Shown: piece after piece, positions 23,198-34,540 of the stretch
Position numbering within the stretch: position 1 is the first letter of the stretch
How the letters are laid out: the number at the start of each line of letters is the position of its first letter
Assembly: GCA_951217055.1 (NCBI GenBank)
Contig: OX578276.1
Location: forward strand, 29,535,505 to 29,599,504
Origin: Gerris lacustris
Lineage: Eukaryota > Arthropoda > Insecta > Hemiptera > Gerridae
Reading direction: 5' to 3'
Length of the DNA: 64,000 nucleotides
Made by a program: the position numbers and the translations under genes
Notes under the pieces: model-generated
What the model saw: the letters and a program-made list of their open reading frames with translations, nothing else
What the model was told of the DNA's origin: nothing
Database searches by the model: none

Positions 23198-23676
23198 AAT
23201 GGTAAGTCAAAAAGGTAAAGACAATAAGACGAAAATTTAGTTTGTTCTGAGTTTTTTTGTATATTAGACAAAATAGAAAAAAAAGGTTATTAGTTTTGAA
23301 CGGTCTAGGCGGCTAACTTAGCCTTTGCTAAGAAGACCAAACTATAAAAATTAATGTAGCAGCAGTGGTTTATCCGTGGTCAGTAAATTCGTGTTAGGTC
23401 GAACTTCGACCTCTAAGAATTCCTTTACATACAAGAAACTACGGGGAGAAAGAAACATTTTTTTTTAATACTCAAGAAATTGAATGAGGTAGCTCAAAGC
23501 TCATAACAATAATGCTTTTTTATTACTCCTAATTACTTAGCTGCCGAAATTTATAACATCCCTCTATCTTTTCACTGCTTTTTTTTAAAAAAAAGTAATA
23601 ACTCAGATCTAAGATATTTTAGAATAGCCACAAAACATTTGAGATAATCATGTATTACATGTGTAAAATCCTATAC
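23198..23676. other. No recognisable feature
   Basis: AT-rich noncoding DNA. Confidence 0.4.
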
Positions 23677-24304
<628 letters not shown>

Positions 24305-25010
24305 GTTTTATTTTGCTTCTGAGCTTATTAAAGGTCACGGGAAGCTATCTGAAGAACGAAAATATTTATTTTCTCCCATTTCAAAAATTCCAAGACAGAA
24401 ATCCATTTCAGACATCAGGGAACATTTTTGGTTCCGTGTCTGTCTGTCGCTCAGTTTTTGGGAACCAACATATCTCAAAAATTACTTTTTCGATGTTAAT
24501 AAAATTTAAGATGGCAGGTCATAATTTGTCAATTGTTGGTCCTATATAAGCAACCTTCTGTGCCTCATTATTTTTCTTCCACATGCGCACAAACATACAA
24601 TTATTTATATTATTTATACCTATATCTTCAAAAGTACCCATTATATTTTTATGGTTTGTCGAAAGTAACCCGCAGATAGCCACAGATTAATTTATACCGT
24701 CTGGGGCTTTTTATATTTCTCTAAATTGATTCATGAAAGAGAGAAACACAATATATTTTTTAAATAAAACATTTGTGGGGCTGCTCATTTATTATGAGTT
24801 TCTTGTACACAGCTTTCTAATCAATCTCTTACAGACACTAACTCATCAACAAGTAAATACAATACAATTTTGACAGAATTAAAAAAGTAAGAAAATTAAA
24901 TAAATTTGACAATAATAGGTTGTGAAAGCATAAAATAATTAAAGTGTACGAAATAATACGCGATGATGCCATATGACACAATAATTGACAGACTATTTTA
25001 TGAAATTACT
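24305..25010 (+). repeat. Dispersed repeat family A, longest copy 4
   Basis: The most complete copy of the family: CCAAGACAGAAATCCATTTC, then TTCCGTGTCTGTCTGTCGCT, ACATGCGCACAAACATAC, TTGTCGAAAGTAACCCGCAG, and an end at ACAATAATTGACAGACTATT. Some other copies end GAAGCTATGTGCCACACTAA. It has no protein-coding frame of note and no clear terminal inverted repeat, so its class stays open. Confidence 0.75.
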
Positions 25011-25245
25011 AAGTAAATGGTTTCTTTTAGTTTTTCTATTTTTGAGTAGTTGAGTCTATAAAGGAATCAAAAGGCTCACTTTTGCGAACCCTCCTTGGGC
25101 AGTTATCAATTTTATTTTTAAATCTCTTATCAGTTGCGAAAGGTTCTTGAACATATGCGTAACTTTCATGCCCCGATCAATATGATATTTATTATTAGGA
25201 CCGAGGGGTTTACCACTTTTCTTATCTTTTCGATGTGATTATAAC
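25011..25245. other. No recognisable feature
   Basis: AT-rich spacer. Confidence 0.4.
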
Positions 25246-25249
25246 TGTG

Positions 25250-25305
25250 AATCATTTACCACCTAGAATTCGAATCATCATACTTCGGTTTCAGCCAAGT
25301 TACGA

Positions 25306-25306
<1 letters not shown>
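25250..25306 (-). repeat. tRNA-derived SINE fragment beside a TA tract
   Basis: On the minus strand GATGATTCGAATTC resembles a B box. GGTTTCAGCCAAGTTACGAG on the plus strand matches the body of the copies at 25.5 and 42.65 kb. The A-box half is replaced by the adjoining TA repeat. Confidence 0.5.
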
Positions 25307-25403
<97 letters not shown>

Positions 25404-25411
25404 ATATATAA
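25307..25411. repeat. (TA)n-(TG)n-(TA)n microsatellite 4
   Basis: About 80 bp of TA, then about 16 bp of TG, then a short TA run. Confidence 0.97.
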
Positions 25412-25560
25412 ATTAGTAGATAGAAGATCGATCACTTTATTTATCTACTCGATGTGATAAACATGTCTCACCTCGCTCGGATTAGAACAAGATGTGTCGC
25501 AGTTTTGACCTAGGTTTCAGACCAGTTACGAAAACCGCTAACCATTCGACTTTGCCATTT
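25412..25560 (-). repeat. tRNA-derived SINE, diverged copy
   Basis: On the minus strand GGCAAAGTCGAATGGTTAGC is A-box-like (about 25555-25536), followed by GAAACCTAGGTCAAAACTG and a decayed B box near 25480. The order and spacing follow the better copy at 42641-42725. Confidence 0.5.
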
Positions 25561-25934
25561 TCATTTTTCATACATAATATGTGCAATATCCTATACATTT
25601 CTGTTTATTCGTCATTTATTAATCAAATGCTAGTTGGCTTTCTTAGAAGTTTTTGTTTTGCTGATAAGAGCTCTTGATAGTGATATACTCTTTGCTTATA
25701 TGGGTATCATTTATCATTTAAAAATTACTAACATTATTAATTTTTTGAACAGTGTTTAGTTATTATTATCTTAAAATCTATATATGGATGTAAAATATAA
25801 TATGTTTACGTTTTAAAATGTGATACGTACGATTTCTAACTTATTCTATATTTGGTAATAAGGTTATTATTATAAAACCTATTGACTTTGCATTAAGAAT
25901 CAAATAAATTGTTGTTGTTGCTGAAAATAACTAG
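25561..25934. other. No recognisable feature
   Basis: AT-rich noncoding DNA. Confidence 0.4.
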
Positions 25935-26022
25935 TTTATGTTATAATGTTTATGTTTTAATGTTTATGTTATAATGTTTATGTTATAATGTTTGTGTTAT
26001 AATGTTTATTTTATAATGTTTG
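25935..26022. repeat. 13/14-bp minisatellite
   Basis: About six copies of GTTTATGTTATAAT-type units. Confidence 0.9.
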
Positions 26023-26615
26023 GTATGATTTCCCACTTACACGAAGACTATATTATGGTTGTTTATAAGACTTATCGTCTTTATTCTAGAATCCTGTTGA
26101 AAATTGGTGTTTGGAGTAATTTCGATTGGAAAACTATTGTATTTTTATTGTGATTTCTATAAATTTGCATGAGAAAGTCGACGTATGAAATGATAGAATG
26201 ACAACAGATCAATTGCGATCGTTCCAGTTCACGTTATGGTTCCACATTATCAGGTTTTCGTTTTATGTCCTAAAATTTTTTTTTGTCTTGAGCTTTTAGG
26301 ATCTTTTTGTGATTTTTTTTTAGCACAAAAAAAGACAGTTCACTTATGGTGGATTCTGTGTGACCATATTCTTTTGAAGATAAAGAGAGAGAGAGAAAAA
26401 AATAAGGCTTTGCTATATAGGAGAGGTTTATCCCAATGACAATGGATCCTTATATGGCCCCGTTTCCTTTTCATATCGGCCTGGAGTTTACAAGAGTAGG
26501 AAACGATACAGTTTTCGGCTGTTAGGTCCTGGATACTCGTGTAAGAAAGCCACTTGTTCTTTATCTTCTCGAGTTTTATCATGGAACAAGGAGAGAAGAT
26601 CCTGGACTGACGATT
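26023..26615. other. No confident feature
   Basis: From about 26430 the sequence becomes less AT-rich. A 29-codon frame at about 26437-26526 (MTMDPYMAPFPFHIGLEFTR start) is open but unsupported. Confidence 0.3.
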
Positions 26616-26800
26616 CCTTCGGCTTTTCAAAACTACTTTGACAATAATAGACAACACAATAACGTGCGAGGAACTAGAGGCTGTTATTTCTCCGAAGGAG
26701 TTTGGGATTTGCTACGGATCGTGTCAACCTGCCTTCACGTATTGCAGCCAGAAGCTGTTAGCGTTAGCAACACTTCCAGGACAAAAATACCTGTGTATCC
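26616..26800 (+). CDS. Coding-like stretch, possible exon, Cys pattern
   Basis: One frame reads ITCEELEAVISPKEFGICYG and then SCQPAFTYCSQKLLALATLP. Composition is more protein-like than nearby chance frames, and Cys spacing is C-x3-C-x6-C. That spacing is seen in some short Cys/Ala-rich animal proteins of unknown role, but the similarity is weak. The frame lies between an upstream TGA and a hydrophobic low-complexity C-terminal run. No ATG and no clear splice pair were found. An overlapping frame is also open, which lowers confidence. Confidence 0.2.
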
Positions 26801-27136
26801 TCTCGCTTCCTTTTACCTTGCTATATTTGAGTCTTCTTTTTTTTTCTTCCCATTTGTTCTTGTGCTATTATGGTATCTACGAGACTCATATAGAATAATT
26901 TTCATTTGACAAGATATCCTTTACGATATCGATCTGATTCATAGAATTTTATTGTGATTGATCTAAATATAATTGAAAAGATCAAAGTTAATGTTTTCTT
27001 TGAACTACCGTACTATTGGAATGAAAAAAAAAAAAAAAAATGAAACTTTATTTAATTTTACGTGACTACTAAATTATTAATTAGTATATTTAAAATAATT
27101 CCTATTATGAATGTTTAACATTATAGTTTAACACTT
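26801..27136. other. No recognisable feature
   Basis: T-rich then AT-rich noncoding DNA, with an A17 run near 27025. Confidence 0.4.
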
Positions 27137-27625
27137 TAAATTCAACCTTTTACACTCCAAATTAAACCTTTTTTTATTTTAAATTATAATTTTTTACCAC
27201 TTCAAATTCCTCTTTTTATTTCAAATATTGTCTTTTACCTTTTACCACTTCAAATTCAACTCTTTTTATTTCAAATATAACCTTTTACCTTTTACCACTT
27301 CAAATTCAACTCTTTTTATTTCAAATATAACCTTTTACCTTTTACCACTTCAAATTCAACTCTTTTTATTTCAAATATAACCTTTTACCACTTCAAATTC
27401 AACTCTTTTTATTTCAAATATAACCTTTTACCACTTCAAATTCAACTCTTTTTATTTCAAATATAACCTTTTACCTTTTAACACTTTAAATTCAACTCTT
27501 TTTATTTCAAATATAACCTTTTACTTTTTACCACTTCAAATTCAACTCTTTTTATTTCAAATATAACCTTTTACTTTTTACCACTTCAAATTCAACTCTT
27601 TTTATTTCAAATATAACCTTTTATT
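27137..27625. repeat. 50-bp satellite, left block
   Basis: About nine units of TTCAAATTCAACTCTTTTTA-TTTCAAATATAACCTTTTAC with an optional CTTTTAC insertion. Units near the middle are almost identical and the left edge is decayed. The array is interrupted at 27626 by a MITE. Confidence 0.92.
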
Positions 27626-27869
27626 GGTTCTTCTTTAGATTGTTACTCACTTAATTAAAAAGACAAGGGGAGTAACAATCTAAAGAAGGTCTATGAAGGT
27701 GTGGTTTGGAATGTTCTTCTTTAGACTGTTACTCCCCTTATAAAAACAGAAGTGTGATATTCCTTTGTCCTATAGTACATTGGACTAAACATTGCATTGT
27801 CTTAATAGTTATTTAGTCAGTCATTTATATTTTAATAAAACATAGAGGAGTAACAAACTAAAGAAGTAC
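27626..27869 (+). mobile_element. Two-hairpin MITE, family D, copy D4 inside a satellite
   Basis: Starts GGTTCTTCTTTAGATTGTTA and ends CTAAAGAAGTACT. It is in the short-long order of copy D1. Its first hairpin has arms of about 20 bp that pair almost perfectly. Satellite units resume on both sides, so the element inserted into an existing array. Confidence 0.85.
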
Positions 27870-28296
27870 TATTTTATACTACAAATTCAACCCTTTGTAT
27901 TTCAAATATAATCTTTTACCACTTCAGATTCAACCCTTAATATTTTAAATATAATCTTTTTCCACTTCAAATCCAACCCTTAATATTTTAAATATTATCT
28001 TTTACCAATCAAAATTCAACCCTTCATATTTTAAATATAATCTTTTACTACTTCAAATTCAACCCTTAATATTTTAAATATAATCTTTTTCCACTTCAAA
28101 TCAACCCTTAATATTTTAAATATAATCTTTTACCAATCAAAATTCAACCCTTCATATTTTAAATATAATCTTTTACTACTTCAAATTCAACCCTTAATAT
28201 TTTAAATATAATCTTTTTCCACTTCAAATCAACCCTTAATATTTTAAATATAATCTTTTACCAATCAAAATTCAACCCTTCATATTTTAAATTCGC
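27870..28296. repeat. 50-bp satellite, right block with a different variant
   Basis: About nine units of the same satellite, but with AACCCTTAATATTTTAAATA and AATCTTTTACCAATC in place of the left-block text. Variants alternate in pairs, which suggests a higher-order unit of about 95-100 bp. Confidence 0.9.
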
Positions 28297-29247
28297 AAGC
28301 TTTGACACATCTAATTCAACTTTTTAGAAATAATATATTTAAAAAGAAATTTCACAACTTTTTTAAAATACTTTATTTTTAAATCATTCTTGAGTAACCT
28401 ATAATGAGTCCATAATTATGTGTACTATTGTACATGTTGTACCATTGACCATGTGTATACTATTGTACATGACCTTGGTTATACAGCAATACTTATGTGT
28501 ATGATAATACTTCAAGTATGTTTAGCTAGTGCACTACACTACTACTTACACTTACTACTTTATACATTCTTGTCATTTTTTAAAAAGGACTTTTATTCCA
28601 AATTAATACCCTCTTCTGAGTTTGAAATTCTAAAGAAGTCCACTATAATACCTCTCTAAAATTTGAATACTTTATGCATACTTAATTCATTCTATTTTGA
28701 AAAACTTATACTTTTAATGAATGGCAATTAAATGAAAACTAAACAAAAATTAAAAACTAATTAATAATTTTAATGACTAGGTGAGAAAATAACACGGAAT
28801 TTTCTATGCTATTAAAATGAAGCATTATTACCTAACCTTGCTTAAATCGCTGATTACGTTCCCAAAACCTTTAATATCCGAGTATGGAATGTTTGAATAA
28901 TGCATCGGCACGGATGGTAGACCATCTTAATAGCAGACCAACATGTGAATGGAATAAATGTTTTTTTCGTTTATGATATGCTTCAACTGGCTTTAGAATT
29001 AGTCCAAATGATGTTGTTTTATTAGAGGGAATTCCTTTATAAAATTAGATCCGTTGACAAAGACATTGCTCAGCATTAATTATTTGTGTTAATCTATGTA
29101 ATTAACATACCATGATGATAATTAAAAGTCTTATCTTGTCATTTGTTATTAATGTCAGTGTTATTCCGAATCAGTTTTATAGAGAATGTAAACACTGATT
29201 TAGTCGTAAGTATTGACCATCTATTTATTTCTATTATGAAAAGTTAA
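28297..29247. other. No recognisable feature
   Basis: AT-rich noncoding DNA. A 79-codon frame at 28420-28659 has low-complexity hydrophobic text and is probably chance. Confidence 0.4.
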
Positions 29248-29390
29248 TATTTGGTTCAAGTCCCGGTGCTGGGGTCTATTTTTCTCTGTATGTCTCCCGT
29301 TGTTAATGATAATTATAATTTGATTTAAAGTAAAATTTAATCTTTCCGTAGAATGAATACTACCTAAAAATTAAAAAATTGAATTTCTAA
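29248..29390 (+). repeat. SINE S1, 5'-truncated copy
   Basis: Starts at the B box (GGTTCAAGTCCCGG, about 29253) and continues with TGTATGTCTCCCGTTGTTAA, AATTATAATTTGATTTAAAG and CTTTCCGTAGAATGAATACT. Confidence 0.75.
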
Positions 29391-29394
29391 TTGA

Positions 29395-29735
29395 ATGTAC
29401 TAGGTACAGGTACTAATTGATTACTTTATAATTATAAGCGTTAATTCTCGGTCTAGTTCTATTGCCGTGAATATTTGGCTTGCTAGACTTGTAGAAAAGA
29501 TTAAAAGCTTGGATTCGGGGAATTTGTATCGGTAACGACAGAGAATATCATTCTCCAGTATAGCTCAGTTGGTTAGAGCGCCTGTAACGGATACATAGGA
29601 AACCCGTGGTTTAAGTCCCGGTGGTGGGGGTTATTTTACTCTATATGTCTCCCGTAGTTAATGATAATTATAATTTCATTTAAATTAAAATTTTAACTTT
29701 CCGTAGTATGAACACTACCAAAAACTTAAAAATTG
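29395..29735 (+). repeat. tRNA-derived SINE S1, full copy 1
   Basis: An A box TAGCTCAGTTGGTTAGAGCG at about 29561-29580 and a B box GGTTTAAGTCC at 29608-29618 match a tRNA of the TAGCTCAGTTGG type. The flanks do not form an acceptor stem, and a body of about 150 bp precedes the A box, so this is a SINE and not a tRNA gene. The tail is GTCTCCCGTAGTTAATGATA and then CTTTCCGTAGTATGAACAC. Confidence 0.82.
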
Positions 29736-29947
29736 AAAAATAATGTGAAGTGAAAGTGTGGTTTTTCAGATCTGTTTCGATTCCCAGTAGTCATAATTAT
29801 TTTTATTCAAAAGGTATAATTACTAATACTTCCTTACGATTCACCTTAAAAGCAATAATGTCAGCGTACCTGGAGGAACCATCCGAATCAATACTATACA
29901 CTTCCTCGTAGCAAGTATACCCTTTCATCTTCATCAAAAATAATGTG
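29736..29947 (+). mobile_element. Truncated SINE-like insert with 12-bp target duplication
   Basis: AAAAATAATGTG occurs at 29736-29747 and again at 29936-29947, flanking 188 bp. The insert has a B-box-like TTTCGATTCCCAG near its start (about 29778) and a TTTCATCTTCATC tail. This fits a 5'-truncated retroposed SINE of a different family from S1. The word CCGTAGTATGAA(C/T)AC lies on both outer sides, so a local duplication may also be involved. Confidence 0.55.
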
Positions 29948-30345
29948 TCCGTAGTATGAATACTACCAAAAACTTAAAAATTGAATTTTTTATTGATTGT
30001 ACTAGGTAGAGGTACTAATTTGGTACTTTATAATTATAAGCGTTATTTCTCAGTCTAGTTCTATTGCCGTGAATATTGGCTTGCTAGACATGTAGAAAAG
30101 ATTGAAAGCATGGGTTCGGGACTTGGTATCGGTAACGACAGAGAATATCATTCTCCCGTATCTCAGTTGGTAAGAGCGCCTGTAACGAATATATAGGAGG
30201 CCCGTGGTTCAAGTACCGGTGCGGGGATCTATTTTTCTCTGTATGTCTCCCGTAGTTAATCATAATTATAATTTGATTTAAAGTAAAATTTAAACTTTCC
30301 GTAGAATGAATACTACCTACCTGAAACTTAAAAATTTGAATTCAT
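29948..30345 (+). repeat. tRNA-derived SINE S1, full copy 2
   Basis: A-box-like TATCTCAGTTGGTAAGAGCG at about 30160-30179 and B-box GGTTCAAGTAC at 30206-30216, with the same 5' body and tail as copy 1. One base is lost in the A box (GTTGGTAAG against GTTGGTTAG). Confidence 0.8.
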
Positions 30346-30514
30346 TTCTTTAGTAAAATCAAAAATTTTGATAACTATACCTTGAAGAGTATTAAGTAGT
30401 TATTTTATTTATGTTTAAACCCCTCCTAAAGCTTCGTTTTAAATCGGAACTCCCGGGTATTTCCCGATTTCGGTACAGTCTGGTGCTTTTATTTTTTATC
30501 TTCTAAATCGTAAA
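30346..30514. other. No recognisable feature
   Basis: Short spacer with a GC-richer CCCGGGTATTTCCCGATTTC segment. Confidence 0.4.
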
Positions 30515-31464
30515 TACACTGAGAAAAAAGTGGGATGAAAATGCAAAAACTAAATATAGTCAATGCAGATTTGGTCACCGCAAAGTCAAATGCAATTGAA
30601 GCAACTGCATTTGGTTTGCGCCAATAATTTTTCATTTGTTTTTGTGGTTACCGCAATAAGTAGGGTTTAGTTACGCCGGTTTAGTATCCCCAATTATAAA
30701 TTAGTTGTGGATACTTATTTATAATTGTTGTTACTATATTTTGTTTTATTTGTAGTTGCGGTAAATATGTGAATCTTGAAAATCTTAACGTTGTAACCGC
30801 ATCTAATGAATTAGTTGAGGGCTGAAGTATCTGAGACTAACTTTGGTGATTACAGTTGCCGCAACTATATATTTGGATTTCACATAAACTAAGTTGACAA
30901 CGCATGACTTTTAAAAATAAAGATTATTACATTATTAGAATAAAATTAATTTTTTACTTTAGATCTACAGAAAATATAAATATTTTATTATTATTAGTAT
31001 TACCCCAATTTTTTATGTTTAATCTTTATCTTTTTGTGCAAGCATATACCGGGCCGCGCCGATAGGGGGTGCAGAGAAGAATTTGTAATCGATTATTCCT
31101 AATAGAATTAAATCTAATCATTAGATTATCATCATCGGTTGGAATCAAACTTTAATTCGATTAATGATTAAAATCGAATCAATTTAACGTTTAACAAAAA
31201 TTAACATGTATGTTTTATAATGTAATTTTGACCTAATCATTAATCGATAGATGTTGAACAAAAGACTAAAAGACCCATAAAAAATAAATGTATAATGTGT
31301 AATAAGATGCGTTTAAGATAACATATTAGAGTAGATTTCAGTCGTCAGTTAAGAGCTAGCTACTCGAAGGAATAGAGCTTCTTTTTTTTCTATACTTTGT
31401 TAATCTGGTTCTAGGATTAGGGTATTTCCATGTGTCTTATTAAATGTAGATATTTTAATTTAAA

Positions 31465-31692
31465 CTAAAGAGTATAAGGGATTAAGTATTCCATGTGATT
31501 GGACATAGCATTCCAATGTAGAATGTGTTTTGTGAATTCTTCTATGGATTTAAGATTTTTTTTGGGATCACTATTGCTGCTAGATGCCATAAAAAAATAA
31601 GAAAAATTGCCAAATTTAGAGAATTTAATGTTTGTAACAAATTTAAGGTTTGTATTCTCTAGATAAAAATGAGACATTTTTACTCTTGGCAA
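31465..31692 (-). CDS. Weak open frame inside the 4.6-kb element
   Basis: The minus strand holds an ATG at 31588 and reads MASSSNSDPKKNLKSIEEFT, ending in a stop at 31465 after 41 codons. The frame is open upstream of the ATG. Composition is plausible for protein but short, and no motif is known to me. It is probably chance or a decayed transposon exon. Confidence 0.15.
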   Translation of the reverse strand: MPRVKMSHFYLENTNLKFVTNIKFSKFGNFSYFFMASSSNSDPKKNLKSIEEFTKHILHWNAMSNHMEYLIPYTL

Positions 31693-32050
31693 TTTATTTG
31701 TAGGGTCAATATTTTAGCGGAAATTCAACTTCAAACATTCCTACTTTGAAGCTTTGAGCGCTTATCGGCGACAAAATTATGGTTGTAGAAAAACCTTCAA
31801 AGAAGTAAAATGTCTTACATTCATCCCTAGAATGCAAAACGTTCATTACAAATATGTCTTACTATTAACTTTTTTTTTCATTTTTGCGATAGCTCATATT
31901 AAATGGAACACCCGAAGTGAACAATACCACCAAAATGAAGTAAATCACACAAAAAAAGACTTACTATGTTTTACCCCTTTTCACAAGAAAAGTACGCCAG
32001 GTTTCATTCATTTATGTCAAATGGTTCAAAATTTAAAGGGGGGAGACTTT

Positions 32051-32590
32051 AGGACCACCCTGTATAATAAAGTTCTAAAATTCTAGTTTGCTCCACTCGG
32101 CCTTGAAGTTTTTTTGTAGCTTAAATGATTTAATGTAGCTATTTGTTTTTCATGATGATAACATTTACTAGCTATTCAGATAAAGTTTCTTAAAAAAATC
32201 TTAAATTCTTGTTGAAAGCTTAAATTTTAAAAGGTAGAAATTTAAATTGACATAATATTTTACCCGCCTTTAAGTTTCCAACTAACTCCTCCAAAAAAGT
32301 ATGCCTGTTCCCTCAGCTGAACTTACATTGGGGGTTTGGTTTGGATCAAAGACCGCAGTTCGTAGAGCGATTGGGCCTAAGATCTTTTTAAGGTTTTTAG
32401 GGGCGTTTGCTGGAATTTTTCCCTAGAACCAGGACCACCCTGTCTGATAAAGTTCTGAAATTCTAGTTCGCTCCATTCGCCTGTGTTTTTTTTGTTGTTT
32501 TTTTTTGTTCTTAAACGATTTAATTTTGCTATTAAGTGTTTAACATTGATTTTCATGAGGATAACATTTATTCGCTATTCAGATATATAG
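32051..32590. repeat. Direct duplication, 380-bp spacing
   Basis: AGGACCACCCTGT(A/C)T followed by AATAAAGTTCTAAAATTCTA at 32051 recurs at 32431, and similarity runs on for about 140 bp (CATGATGATAACATTTACT and CATGAGGATAACATTTATT). ACCACCCTGTATA resembles the end of a Tc1/mariner-type element next to a TA target, but no partner end was found. Confidence 0.65.
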
Positions 32591-33049
32591 TTTAAGGTTT
32601 CCAGGGCCCCTATTAAAAAACTCGGTTGTCAGAGGCCTCGGTTTTGCAGTATTTCATTTATTCATGGCTTCTAACATACGAATTCGTTACTGAAAAGCTT
32701 GGAAAGTGAAATTGAGTAGCTCAAATTTGATGTAAAACTATAGTTGGCAGTCTGTTTTCCAGTATTTTTGTGAGTCATACCCGCTTTACTATAAATGTAT
32801 TAACTGCAACTAAGCAACTAGGTACCCTTTTTATATTATTGGTTAGGACGAACGATTTAAAAAAAACTTAGTTATGGATAGTGTTTTAACAAAGTTTATA
32901 GTAACCGTAAGTGATTTTAGTAACGGGAACTAAATTTGCAGTCATTTATGTGTTGTAACTATAAAGATAGTCGGAGGAGCTAATGTTCTAGTCACCATAC
33001 CTAAGTTTAGTTTCCGTAACAGTAAAAACGATACCCGTAACTACATGAA

Positions 33050-33135
33050 CCACTTCCGAGCATGCGCAGTTTCATTTTACGACACCATGCTGGCCAGAGA
33101 CAACTAGAATTATTGTCCGTCAGTTGTCAGTTCCT
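33050..33135 (+). promoter_or_regulatory. Promoter-like cluster: ETS site, NRF1-like site, initiators
   Basis: ACTTCCG at 33052-33058 matches the complement of an ETS core, directly followed by GCATGCGCAG at 33060-33069, an NRF1-type word. About 50 bp downstream are two TCAGTT words at 33120 and 33127, which match the arthropod initiator. Possible splice donors CAG|GTA follow at 33201 and 33207. There is no TATA box. This fits an internal TATA-less promoter of the surrounding element. It is inferred from motifs only. Confidence 0.3.
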
Positions 33136-33296
33136 TGCCTGCCTCCGTACCGTGAACTAGGGGTGGTTGTTTCTAGTGTATCTTGTACACAGTACTACCA
33201 GGTACAGGTACCTAGGTACTGAAATGATGTTAGTTTTAATTATATGTAATTAATTATTGTGTTAATTTAATTATTATTTATTATGTTATCTAATTA

Positions 33297-33662
33297 TAAT
33301 GTTATTTTTTTTCTTTTATAAACGAGTATATAAAATTACTTTTAGTAATTTTAATGCAGTCACCATGTATTATTTAGTTATAATTTTATTCAGTAATTTT
33401 ATACAGTAATTAATTTAAAGTAATAATGAATAATTTCTTAATGATTTCAATTGTTCAATACTTTTATTTTTATAATAATTTTAAGTAATACTTTTAAAAT
33501 TATATTGTAATTACTTTTTGTAGTAGTTAAATGTTTACTTTTCTTTTATATATTTTTAATAAATAAGCTTAAACAATTTGTATTATAAAACAGTGTCCAG
33601 GCTAAATTATATTATCCTTAAACATTTAACATCATTAATTTGTCGCATATTCTAAAACTATT

Positions 33663-33694
<32 letters not shown>

Positions 33695-34070
33695 TACTTC
33701 GCTGAACTAACAAATATTAATAAGTAATTATATTTTTCTTTTTTTTTTCTTTTATGCATATATAAAAAATATACAGTCATTTTAATGTAGTCATTATATA
33801 TTATTTAGTAATAATTTTATTTAGTTATTTTATACAGTAATTACTTTTAAAGTAATAATTACTATTTTTTTAATAATTTTAATTAATAATTTTAAAGTAA
33901 TACTTTTAAAATAATAAATATAGTAATTACTTTTATATTGTAATAAGTACAATGTATATCTTTCTTGTATATATTTTATAATAAACATGTTATACACTAA
34001 AACGGTGTCCAGGCTAAATTATTCTATCCTTAATTATTTTGCATCATTTGTCTTTTATTGCAACGTTTTA
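33297..34070. repeat. Tandem duplication, units of about 350-410 bp
   Basis: 33300-33660 and 33735-34070 run in parallel: TTTTAATG(C/T)AGTCA, ATTATTTAGT(T/A)ATAATTTTA, then GTGTCCAGGCTAAATTAT at 33594 and 34006. Divergence between the units is moderate. Confidence 0.8.
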
Positions 34071-34257
34071 TAAATTTTCTTTACTTTACTGACTTGTTTT
34101 GATTCAAAAGTTTGAACTTTTAAGTAAGTTCGATGTCATGCTTTATGCTTTGAATACTTAGTCAGTAAAGCAATGAAATAAAGAGTCACATTCAATGAGT
34201 AAGTATGAATTCAGGGTATACTAGTAGTAGTATAGTTCCCTGTAAATGTCATGGTAG

Positions 34258-34532
34258 CTATCCATGGTGGGACCTATAGTAGTATGCACCCTCCGATTGA
34301 AAAATAGATGATTGTTTATACTGTTGAGTGTCTCAGGTTATGCAATTTATTAAAAGCAAACAAAGTTATAAATTTAAAAAAGATTATTATTGGTAGCAAT
34401 CTAAAATGCTTCCAATAAATTCTAAATATTTTGCTCTCAATAAATTGCTTGGCCTAAAATACTTAACTGTATAAATAATAATATATTTTGTAATCGGAGA
34501 GGGCGTACTACTACAGGTCCCACCATGGATAG
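34258..34532. repeat. Short inverted-repeat element
   Basis: CTATCCATGGTGGGACCTAT at 34258 onward recurs inverted at 34492-34532. The arms are 41 bp with about five mismatches, around a 193-bp AT-rich centre. Confidence 0.75.
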
Positions 34533-34540
34533 TTCCCTTA

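Noticed and set aside
29545..29630. Functional tRNA gene at the A/B-box pair
   Set aside because: A and B boxes are good but no acceptor stem can be formed, and the copy belongs to a repeated family with a shared tail.
31754..32086. 110-codon plus-strand frame in the 4.6-kb element
   Set aside because: It opens at TTG, has low-complexity hydrophobic text, and its 3' end lies in a repeated ACCACCCTGT segment. Chance is more likely.
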